From: an uncultured Chlorobiaceae bacterium
GTDB lineage: Bacteria > Bacteroidota > Chlorobiia > Chlorobiales > Chlorobiaceae
Direction of reading: 5' to 3'
NCBI GenBank assembly: GCA_903874585.1
Contig: CAIQSY010000227.1
Span: forward strand, 1-5,119
DNA length: 5,119 nt
Shown: positions 1-5,119 of the stretch, piece after piece
Numbering within the stretch: position 1 is the stretch's first letter
Layout of the letters: every line of letters starts with the position of its first letter
Notes under the pieces: generated by a model
Databases searched by the model: none
Seen by the model: the letters and a program-made list of their open reading frames with translations, nothing else
What the model was told of the DNA's origin: nothing
Program-made: the position numbers and the translations under genes

Positions 1-1
1 A

Positions 2-679
2 GGCACTCCGAGTGATTTCAGCATGAAAACAAAAACAGGTGCACCGCTTCATGCTGAAAAGCAAGAGCGTGTTGAACTTGCACTTGAAGCTGCTCCGGCA
101 AGCTATTTCAAGCCAACGCTGACATGGTTTGATTACCATATTGACAATCAAAAAACGGTACTTGCCGCTGCAAATAGCGTTTTGCAAACCTATACGGTCA
201 ATGGTGAAACCTATTATTACTACACTGAAGCTGATGTATTGCGCAGAGGCATTGAGCTTGCAGTGAAGGGCGATATTGCGCAACGCACCTCATACAGCTT
301 TTCGTGGACGCATTTAACCACCAACAGCTCAACGACGAGCGGCGTAACCACCGATGGTGCAGGCGTCTCGACGCCGGAGGATTACTTCACGGCTCTGCTC
401 AGCCATGCATGGGCGAAGTATCGGGCAAATATCTCTCTCAAACAGGTCAGTTCGTGGCAGACATCGGCCAGTCCGGTTGGTATCCTGAACGCTGATCTTG
501 GCGGTTATACTACTGTTGATGCCAACATCATGCGGACATTTCCCTTTTCAGGTTCCCGGCTTACGGCAACCCTCTATGGTCGTAATCTCGGTGATGTCCA
601 CTACTCAACCCGTTACGTAACAGGCTATTATTTTGATCGAGGCCGCACGCTTGGCCTGGAATTGAGCATGGCATTTTAG
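2..679 (+). CDS. TonB-dependent outer-membrane receptor, C-terminal part of the beta-barrel (5' end outside window)
   Basis: The reading frame is open from the first full codon at position 2 and ends at TAG 677-679, giving 225 residues. The first Met, at 23, is internal, because the frame continues upstream with no stop and the product would otherwise lack the plug domain. The sequence alternates short polar/aromatic strands with Ser/Thr/Gly-rich loops, as in a beta-barrel. Typical receptor end features are visible: a YGRNLGD segment, a Y-x-T-x-Y-rich strand, then a final strand around DRGRTLGLEL ending in Phe, the usual C-terminal aromatic residue recognised by the Bam machinery. Such receptors import scarce ligands (iron siderophores, haem, cobalamin) using TonB-ExbB-ExbD energy. 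The ligand cannot be read from this fragment. The downstream FhuD/BtuF-like binding protein supports a metal-chelate or cobamide substrate. The receptor assignment is firm; the substrate is inference. Confidence 0.87.
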   Translation, partial: GTPSDFSMKTKTGAPLHAEKQERVELALEAAPASYFKPTLTWFDYHIDNQKTVLAAANSVLQTYTVNGETYYYYTEADVLRRGIELAVKGDIAQRTSYSFSWTHLTTNSSTTSGVTTDGAGVSTPEDYFTALLSHAWAKYRANISLKQVSSWQTSASPVGILNADLGGYTTVDANIMRTFPFSGSRLTATLYGRNLGDVHYSTRYVTGYYFDRGRTLGLELSMAF

Positions 680-705
680 AAACAGCATCTACCGAATACG
701 TCGAG

Positions 706-737
706 CAACTCTCATGGAACCGGTGCATGGAGAGTTG
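706..737 (+). terminator. Hairpin between receptor gene and methyltransferase gene; possible terminator or attenuator
   Basis: CAACTCTC (706-713) is an exact reverse complement of GAGAGTTG (730-737). The stem extends by ATG/CAT (714-716 with 726-728) past one bulged G at 729, leaving a 9-base loop. It lies 27 bases after the receptor stop codon. No T-run follows directly; the nearest is T5 at 758-762. It is therefore not a canonical intrinsic terminator. It may be a weak terminator, an mRNA 3'-end stabiliser or a processing site that lowers expression of the downstream genes relative to the receptor. Confidence 0.4.
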
Positions 738-775
738 AGTGACGTCCGTTATAACGATTTTTCAAAGTTACATCA

Positions 776-1423
776 ATGAAACAGGAAAAAGAGAGATACA
801 CATTTAATGCGGCTGAGTTCAATGAAAAGGTCATGAAAGGCCATTTCAAAAAAATCTACCCGGTTATTGCCCGGCAGATTTTAGAGCGTACCGGAATTAC
901 CTCAGGTCGTTGCATAGACCTTGGTGGAGGGCCAGGCATGTTAGCCGTTGAACTTGCGAAAGCAAGCGCTCTCGACGTAACGGTTTGCGATGTTACGTTC
1001 GAGTGTGTTGCATTAGCGAAGGAAAATAGCCGGGAGCATGGAGTTCATGAGCGTGTATCGGCTGTGCAGGGAACGGCTGAAAAGCTGCCATTCGACGATA
1101 ACTCCATAGACCTTGTGGTCAGTCGAGGCTCAATCTTCTTTTGGGAGGATCAGCAGAAGGGACTTTCGGAAGTGTACCGCGTGCTTCGGCCAGGCGGTTG
1201 GGCGTATATCGGCGGCGGTTTTGGAACAGCCGAGCTGTTGCAGGAGATCCTTGCGGAAAAAGCGGACGATGTGGAATGGAATGAGAAGCGTAAAGAGCGA
1301 CTGGCGAAAAATCCTCCGGGACATTTTGAAGCCATGTTGCGGAATCTTGGTATCGATGGCGGTGTGGAGCGTGGTGAAGCAAGTATGTGGATCATTTTCA
1401 CAAAATCAACAACACAACCATGA
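776..1423 (+). CDS. Class I SAM-dependent methyltransferase
   Basis: A 215-residue protein with the Rossmann-type SAM-binding fold of the UbiE/COQ5-like Methyltransf_11 group. Motif I is at residues 46-57 (CIDLGGGPGMLA, the glycine-rich SAM loop). An acidic residue ending strand 2, D72, probably contacts the ribose hydroxyls. The segment AEKLPFDDNSIDLVVSRG (101-118) matches the motif around the adenine-binding and strand 4 region. LRPGGWAYIGGG (137-148) is the post-motif III strand 5 turn. The N-terminal ~40 residues are charged and probably form the substrate lid. No signal peptide or membrane segment is visible, so it should be cytosolic. The acceptor cannot be deduced. The start ATG has no Shine-Dalgarno sequence, but no better start precedes motif I. 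The stop codon overlaps the next gene's ATG, tying it to metal-chelate uptake. Possible substrates are the imported ligand, a tetrapyrrole/corrinoid or a chelator; this is inference. Confidence 0.88.
   Translation: MKQEKERYTFNAAEFNEKVMKGHFKKIYPVIARQILERTGITSGRCIDLGGGPGMLAVELAKASALDVTVCDVTFECVALAKENSREHGVHERVSAVQGTAEKLPFDDNSIDLVVSRGSIFFWEDQQKGLSEVYRVLRPGGWAYIGGGFGTAELLQEILAEKADDVEWNEKRKERLAKNPPGHFEAMLRNLGIDGGVERGEASMWIIFTKSTTQP
1420..1423 (+). promoter_or_regulatory. ATGA start/stop overlap, translational coupling
   Basis: ATG 1420-1422 of the binding protein overlaps TGA 1421-1423 of the methyltransferase. No Shine-Dalgarno-like sequence lies in the preceding 15 bases (AC-rich), so the second gene is probably translated by reinitiation. 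This overlap decides the start in favour of 1420 over the upstream in-frame GTG at 1387. Confidence 0.7.
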
Positions 1424-1512
1424 ACAGGTATCGTACAAAGCTGATGCGGTCGAGCGTTCTGGTTGCGCTGGCGCTTTTTTTTACCCTTCTCTCAGCGTAC
1501 AGCGCCGCTGCG
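1420..1512 (+). other. Sec signal peptide of the type III binding protein
   Basis: Residues 1-31: basic N-region with R3, R5, K7 and R10, an uninterrupted hydrophobic stretch of about 15 residues (V13 to A26), and an A-A-A motif at 29-31 that satisfies the -3/-1 small-residue rule. There is no twin arginine and no lipobox cysteine. Confidence 0.75.
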
Positions 1513-2520
1513 AAAAACCTGCCAAACGCCACTCGCCAAGTGACCGATATGGCCGGACGGAAAATGGTTGTGCCCTCTACCATCAGGCACATCTATGTAA
1601 ACAAGCCAGGCAGTGTGTTGATGTATGCCGTTGCTCCTGATATGCTGGTGAGCCGGTCGTTATGGATGACCGATAACACAACGCGTTACCTGAAAAGCTC
1701 TTACTTGCAATTACCCTACGTTGATGGTTCCGTTGACGAGATCGTCAGGCTTCGACCGGATATCATCATTTCCAGTTTTAACATCAATCCGAAAACCAAG
1801 GATGAGGCTGATAGACTCAGCCAAAAAACCGGCATTCCCGTCTTTATGGTTCCAATGGATATGGGCAAGTATGAGCAAACCTTCAAAGTACTTGGAGATC
1901 TCCTCAACCGTCAAGAGCAGACTGACAGGATGAGAGGTTTTCTCCATACCTATTTTGACGTCATTGCCATCAAGGCAAAACAGATACCTGAGAAGCAGCG
2001 GGTTCGGGTTTATTACGCAGAGGGGGAGCGTGGCCTCAATACTGATCCTACGGGTTCATTCCATAGCCAGATTCTCGATGTTGTCGGCGCGGTCAATGTC
2101 GCACAGGTTGGGATAGCCTCCGGTCAGGGTATGAGCGCTGTTTCGATGGAGCAGCTCCTGTTGTGGAATCCTGATGTTGTGCTTGTCTGGACGGGAATGG
2201 GCGCTTCGATGACCACCATGCAGGCTATCAAGTGCGATAACCTCTGGGCAAACGTGCGGGCGGTGAAAAACAACAAGGTGTATCAAATACCCTTTCAGCC
2301 GTTTGGCTGGTTCGACCGTCCACCGGCGACCAACAGGATCATGGGCGCCATCTGGGCGGCGGAGCTGCTCTATCCTAACATCTATAATTATGATCTGAAC
2401 AAAATTACCCGTGAGTATTTCGACATTTACTATCACCACAAACTGACCGATCATGAGCTTGCCGAAGTGCTTCATCCAAACCCTGAAGCGCTGAAAAAGT
2501 CACCATCAAGAAACCACTAA
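1420..2520 (+). CDS. Exported ABC-importer substrate-binding protein, type III (FhuD/BtuF/TroA-like, Peripla_BP_2)
   Basis: A 366-residue periplasmic binding protein, near the usual size for the family. Residues 1-31 form a signal peptide: a basic N-region, a hydrophobic core (about 12-26) and an Ala-rich end, with cleavage likely after A31. Lobe 1 has the family opening RQVTDMAGRKMVVP (39-52), then VDGSVDEIVRLRPDIIIS (101-118), the usual 'locate in pathway then LxPDxII' strand. A long helical linker covers about 150-190. Lobe 2 includes the YAEGERGLNTDPTGSFHSQIL region (199-219), SMEQLLLWNPDVVLVW (242-257) and GWFDRPPATNRIMG (296-309). Family members deliver iron-siderophores, haem, cobalamin or oxyanions such as molybdate to BtuC/FecD-type permeases; the ligand is not evident here. 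No lipobox is visible, so it is probably soluble in the periplasm. An in-frame GTG at 1387 would add 11 residues before the signal peptide and is less likely. It pairs logically with the upstream TonB receptor. Confidence 0.88.
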   Translation: MNRYRTKLMRSSVLVALALFFTLLSAYSAAAKNLPNATRQVTDMAGRKMVVPSTIRHIYVNKPGSVLMYAVAPDMLVSRSLWMTDNTTRYLKSSYLQLPYVDGSVDEIVRLRPDIIISSFNINPKTKDEADRLSQKTGIPVFMVPMDMGKYEQTFKVLGDLLNRQEQTDRMRGFLHTYFDVIAIKAKQIPEKQRVRVYYAEGERGLNTDPTGSFHSQILDVVGAVNVAQVGIASGQGMSAVSMEQLLLWNPDVVLVWTGMGASMTTMQAIKCDNLWANVRAVKNNKVYQIPFQPFGWFDRPPATNRIMGAIWAAELLYPNIYNYDLNKITREYFDIYYHHKLTDHELAEVLHPNPEALKKSPSRNH

Positions 2521-2531
2521 ATCCAGATTTC

Positions 2532-3605
2532 ATGCTGAAACCATTACCGATTATGGAGAACACCGGCGGCGTACTTGCTGTGTGTGGAGCACCGCCGCTG
2601 CACAAAAAAACGACCGAAAATGGCGTGCCGCTGCTCCAGAAGGGCGCGATCAATATCTATATCAACATGCCTTGTCCGCTCAAGGTGGTTGCCAAAATGG
2701 CGATTGGTGAATTTGCCGAACTGTACAATGCTTCGCATGATATTCCGATCTATTCACCTATGCTGCATGATGGAAATTCAAAAGGCATTGAGGGCGAACT
2801 GAAAGCGGCGCAGACGGAAGATGAGCTTCCTGAAGTGATGATTGCCTCAGGGTTGCATACGGTGCTTTCCAAACATTTCAAAAAGAGCTTTATCGATACC
2901 GGCATCTATACCGGTATCACCAGTTCTGCAGCGCTGGCGGTTATGCCGGAGAGCTTTCGGAAGCTTGCCACAGAGCACAATATCGGCATTTTTGGCATCG
3001 GCTACTGGAGCGTTGTGCTTGATTTATCGATCAATCCGATCGAGTCGTATCCTCGCCGGTGGCGGGATCTGGTTGAGCCTCGTTTCAAGGATCTTGTGAC
3101 GGTGCATGGCTACAATGGCAAGGCGAGCATTGCGACGCTTCTGATGCTCCTCAAAGAGCAGCTCGGCAGTGGCGCCGCAACCGATTTTGCCCGCAATATT
3201 CGCAACATCTGGCATTTTGCTGAAATTCTCAAGCGCCTCGACTCCTCCGAGCCACGTCGTACCCCCTTCAATCTTCTTCCGAATGCAGCAACAGTGCAGA
3301 TGCCGTCGCGCAAAAATGCAGCTATTCTTGAGTTTGAAGATGGGCCTGTTCTGGCGCCGATGCTGATGTTTGTCAAAACATCACGAATGGAAGAGTGCCA
3401 GCCGATTGTTGATTTTTTCTACAGCGACATTATACGACAGGCATTGAAGCGGGGCGACTTCTCTTTTGCCGAAGATGTCAACTGGCAGGAGCCGTTCAGC
3501 TTCCCTTCATGGGATTATCTGCTGAACAACGACTATGAGGAGCTGACCGCCATGCTTGATACTGAACTGAAACAAGGGCTTCGCCCTGATGCTTTTCAAC
3601 TTTGA
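2532..3605 (+). CDS. Type II periplasmic-binding-protein-like protein without signal peptide (Fe3+-type PBP fold), probably cytoplasmic
   Basis: A 357-residue protein whose body, from about residue 39, looks like the two-lobed type II binding protein fold of the iron(III)/thiamine-type group. It opens with strand INIYINMPCPLK (40-51) and helix 52-66. The segment IFGIGYWSVVLDLS (153-166) and 'P-R-R-W-R-D-L-V-E-P-R-F-K-D' (174-187) match the lobe-crossing region where importer binding proteins have 'P.SW.DLL.P.yKg'. DGPVLAPMLMFVKT (C-terminal half) matches the strand returning to lobe 1. Unlike exported relatives, its first 38 residues have no hydrophobic core and no valid lipobox (C18 is preceded by V), so it should stay in the cytosol. 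P47-C48-P49 places a cysteine where the ligand cleft would begin. It sits 11 bases after the exported binding protein and 12 before a metallochaperone-type GTPase. It may bind a metal, anion or cofactor intracellularly; this role is inference. No Shine-Dalgarno sequence is seen; ATG 2553 is an alternative start. Confidence 0.75.
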   Translation: MLKPLPIMENTGGVLAVCGAPPLHKKTTENGVPLLQKGAINIYINMPCPLKVVAKMAIGEFAELYNASHDIPIYSPMLHDGNSKGIEGELKAAQTEDELPEVMIASGLHTVLSKHFKKSFIDTGIYTGITSSAALAVMPESFRKLATEHNIGIFGIGYWSVVLDLSINPIESYPRRWRDLVEPRFKDLVTVHGYNGKASIATLLMLLKEQLGSGAATDFARNIRNIWHFAEILKRLDSSEPRRTPFNLLPNAATVQMPSRKNAAILEFEDGPVLAPMLMFVKTSRMEECQPIVDFFYSDIIRQALKRGDFSFAEDVNWQEPFSFPSWDYLLNNDYEELTAMLDTELKQGLRPDAFQL

Positions 3606-3617
3606 TGTGCTTAAAAC

Positions 3618-4316
3618 ATGAAACTTGTCACCATATCCGGTCCGCCGTCATCGGGAAAAACTGCCGTACTTGTCAATGTCATTAAATCGCTCAAGGTATC
3701 CGGATTACGCGCGGGAGCAGTGAAATACGACTGTCTTGCGACGGATGATGACGCGCTGTTTCGCTCGCTTGGTATTCCGGTGCAGACGGGGCTCTCCGGC
3801 AATCTCTGTCCCGACCACTATTTTGTCAGCAATATCGAGGAGTGCCTGAAGTGGGGTATCTCCCTCAATCTCGATCTGCTGGTCTCCGAAAGCGCCGGGT
3901 TGTGCAACCGCTGCTCACCCCACATCAAGGGCGTTCTGGCGGTCTGCGTTATCGACAACCTGATGGGCGTTACCACGCCGAAAAAGATCGGCCCGATGCT
4001 CAAATTTGCCGATATCGTCGTTATCACAAAGGGCGATATTGTGTCGCAGGCTGAACGTGAAGTCTTTGCGTTTCAGGTACGACGGGCAAATGCAAAAGCA
4101 CGAATCATGCACGTCAACGGAATTACGGGCCAGGGCGCAAGCGAACTGACCTCGCTTTTTCTGCAGGCGCCCGAAACTGAAACCCTTGATGGTGGAATAT
4201 TGCGCTTTTCCATGCCGGCAGCGCTCTGCTCATACTGCCTTGGCGAGACGAAAATCGGCATGGAGCATCAGCTCGGAAACGTCAAACGAATCAAAATCAA
4301 GCAGGAACAACCATGA
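3618..4316 (+). CDS. G3E-type P-loop GTPase, HypB/CobW/UreG-like, with cysteine clusters
   Basis: A 232-residue cytosolic NTPase. The P-loop is GPPSSGKT at residues 8-15. Next come D38 and TDDDA (42-46), where HypB-type proteins have their acidic switch region. T57-G58 then leads to C64-P-D-H67, resembling the HypB 'G..CH' metal site. The Walker B/G3 equivalent LDLLVSESAG (85-94) matches the HypB 'ENVGNLVCP' position and is followed by C96, C99 and H102. TKGD (137-140) is the guanine-specificity motif (NKxD variant), and HVNGITGQGASEL (165-177) matches the 'S..tG.G...L' end motif. The tail carries C204-x2-C207. HypB, UreG and CobW insert Ni or deliver Co/Zn using GTP; here the metal or target is unknown. 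No His-rich stretch is present and no hydrogenase or urease genes are in view, so true HypB or UreG is unlikely. It overlaps the ABC ATPase gene by 4 bases, suggesting a joint complex. Confidence 0.84.
   Translation: MKLVTISGPPSSGKTAVLVNVIKSLKVSGLRAGAVKYDCLATDDDALFRSLGIPVQTGLSGNLCPDHYFVSNIEECLKWGISLNLDLLVSESAGLCNRCSPHIKGVLAVCVIDNLMGVTTPKKIGPMLKFADIVVITKGDIVSQAEREVFAFQVRRANAKARIMHVNGITGQGASELTSLFLQAPETETLDGGILRFSMPAALCSYCLGETKIGMEHQLGNVKRIKIKQEQP
4303..4306 (+). promoter_or_regulatory. Shine-Dalgarno sequence AGGA for the ABC ATPase gene
   Basis: AGGA lies 6 bases before ATG 4313, inside the 3' end of the GTPase gene. It is the only convincing ribosome-binding sequence ahead of the starts in this window and supports the 4313 start, together with the ATGA overlap at 4313-4316. 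Confidence 0.5.
4313..4316 (+). promoter_or_regulatory. ATGA start/stop overlap, translational coupling GTPase to ABC ATPase
   Basis: ATG 4313-4315 of the ATPase overlaps TGA 4314-4316 of the GTPase. The coupling implies that the two products are made in linked amounts. Confidence 0.65.
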
Positions 4317-5119
4317 TCGACATCCTTGAACAGAACATTGGACATCTGACCACTGAATTTCCTCCAATCACCGGATTTTTCAGCGATTACGGCATTATTT
4401 TCAATGACCTTCATGCAACACTTGGAGAGACACTTGAGCGTTTGCCGGAAGAGCATTATGAAGATATAGGGATTGACCGTGAAAAGTTGCTTGAAAATCT
4501 CGATGGCTTTTTGCAGCGTATCACCTCTTCCGATAGTGCCGAAGCACCCACGGTGTCTGAGATTACCATTATTGGCGGGCACGATAAAAGCGGCACTCCT
4601 GAATCTCTTGAACTGACGTTGTTGCGTGGCTCTGTTACCAGTATTGTTGGGCCTACCGGCTCCGGCAAAAGCCGCCTGCTTGCCGACATCGAATGGATGG
4701 CGCAGAACGATACGCCGACGGGGAGGATTATCAGGGTTAATGGTCAGAAGCCCGATCCTGAACTCCGTTTCTCCCTTGAGTACAAGCTGGTTGCCCAGTT
4801 GTCGCAGAACATGAATTTTGTGATGGACACAACGGTGGCTGAGTTTGTCTTTATGCACGCCGAAAGCCGGATGGTCAGCACTATCGACACGCTTGTAGCC
4901 GACATCATTGCACAGGCCAATCTTCTTGCCGGGGAACCACTTACCGCACAAACCCCTGTCACAGCGCTCTCCGGCGGACAATCACGGGCGCTGATGATTG
5001 CCGATACAGCATTTCTCTCGTCATCGCCTGTTGTGCTGATTGACGAAATCGAAAATGCCGGTATTGACCGCAAAAAAGCGCTCTCCCTGCTGGTCAAACG
5101 GGAGAAAATTGTGCTGATG
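4313..5119 (+). CDS. ABC-type ATPase with an extra N-terminal helical domain (3' end outside window)
   Basis: The frame is open from ATG 4313 to the window end (269 codons, no stop). Residues 1-75 form a mainly helical, acidic domain (including FPPITGFFSDYG and IDREKLLENLDGFL) that is not part of an ABC fold. It vaguely resembles the small DUF1858/ScdA_N-type helical domains, without their cysteine; this match is tentative. The nucleotide-binding domain follows: Walker A GPTGSGKS (113-120), Q-loop near Q162/Q165, signature LSGGQ (219-223), Walker B VVLIDE (240-245) with catalytic E245. The D-loop region reads E-N-A-G-I-D (247-252) instead of the common S-A-L-D. The switch histidine lies beyond the window. 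Spacing between motifs is normal, so it should be an active ATPase. No membrane segment is visible. It may energise an unseen permease, or act in a soluble complex with the coupled GTPase and the cytosolic binding-protein-like neighbour; the latter is inference. Confidence 0.85.
   Translation, partial: MIDILEQNIGHLTTEFPPITGFFSDYGIIFNDLHATLGETLERLPEEHYEDIGIDREKLLENLDGFLQRITSSDSAEAPTVSEITIIGGHDKSGTPESLELTLLRGSVTSIVGPTGSGKSRLLADIEWMAQNDTPTGRIIRVNGQKPDPELRFSLEYKLVAQLSQNMNFVMDTTVAEFVFMHAESRMVSTIDTLVADIIAQANLLAGEPLTAQTPVTALSGGQSRALMIADTAFLSSSPVVLIDEIENAGIDRKKALSLLVKREKIVLM

Noticed and set aside
23..25. ATG at 23 as the start of the receptor gene
   Set aside because: The frame is open back to the window edge, and the protein would be only a barrel fragment without signal peptide or plug domain, so this Met is internal.
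750..755. TATAAC as a -10 promoter box ahead of the methyltransferase
   Set aside because: No acceptable -35 element lies 16-18 bases upstream, and a single hexamer in an AT-rich gap is weak evidence.
1387..1419. In-frame GTG upstream of the type III binding protein that would extend it by 11 residues
   Set aside because: The ATG at 1420 gives a standard signal peptide and an ATGA overlap with the preceding stop. The extension adds polar residues in front of the signal peptide and has no SD sequence.
1113..1640. + strand open frame (175 codons) spanning the methyltransferase/binding-protein junction
   Set aside because: It is out of frame with two well-supported genes, and its translation is Cys/Arg-rich without domain features, typical of a shifted frame.
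2056..2475. Antisense open frame (139 codons) opposite the type III binding protein
   Set aside because: The opposite strand encodes a clear binding-protein lobe. The antisense translation shows no motif or plausible start signal.
2568..2590. Possible lipoprotein signal (L-A-V-C) at residues 15-18 of the type II binding-protein-like gene
   Set aside because: Val at the -1 position is not allowed in a lipobox. There are no positive charges followed by a hydrophobic core, and the stretch is too short for a signal peptide.
2895..2918. Perfect 8-bp inverted repeat GATACCGG / CCGGTATC with an 8-base loop
   Set aside because: It lies inside a coding region where the peptide repeats T-G-I (DTGIYTGI), which explains the near-palindrome by codon choice. 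It has no T-run and is not at a gene boundary.
4268..4981. Long antisense open frame (237 codons) opposite the ABC ATPase
   Set aside because: It lies wholly opposite a frame with Walker A, LSGGQ and Walker B motifs. Its translation shows no recognisable domain, and it looks like a by-product of the codon pattern of the real gene.

Overview
The window is one strand of a compact bacterial operon-like array: six genes, all on the + strand, with very little non-coding DNA. The mid-range GC content, the absence of strong Shine-Dalgarno sequences before most genes, and the combination of a TonB receptor, a metal-chelate-type binding protein and metallocofactor-type NTPases suggest a Gram-negative anaerobe. 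My impression is a green sulfur bacterium (Chlorobiaceae: Chlorobium, Prosthecochloris or a relative), but this rests on overall resemblance only. An outer-membrane receptor does show that the cell has an outer membrane.

Layout. Positions 2-679 are the 3' end of a TonB-dependent outer-membrane receptor gene (beta-barrel C-terminus). A 96-base gap follows, holding a hairpin at 706-737. The rest is a tightly packed run. It begins with a class I SAM-dependent methyltransferase (776-1423), which overlaps by 4 bases (ATGA) an exported type III (FhuD/BtuF-like) periplasmic binding protein (1420-2520). After 11 bases comes a type II periplasmic-binding-protein-like polypeptide with no visible export signal (2532-3605). 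After 12 bases comes a HypB/CobW/UreG-like (G3E) P-loop GTPase with cysteine clusters (3618-4316). A second ATGA overlap leads into an ABC-type ATPase with an extra N-terminal domain (4313 to beyond the window end).

How they may work together. The receptor and the type III binding protein look like the outer-membrane and periplasmic steps of uptake of a metal chelate (siderophore, cobamide or similar). The last three genes resemble parts of an ABC importer, but no permease is seen, the binding protein seems to stay in the cytoplasm, and a metallochaperone-type GTPase lies between it and the ATPase. The most interesting reading is that these three form a soluble system handling the imported metal or cofactor inside the cell, with the methyltransferase acting on the ligand or a cofactor. 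That function is inference; the gene order, couplings and motifs are directly visible. A permease could still lie outside the window.
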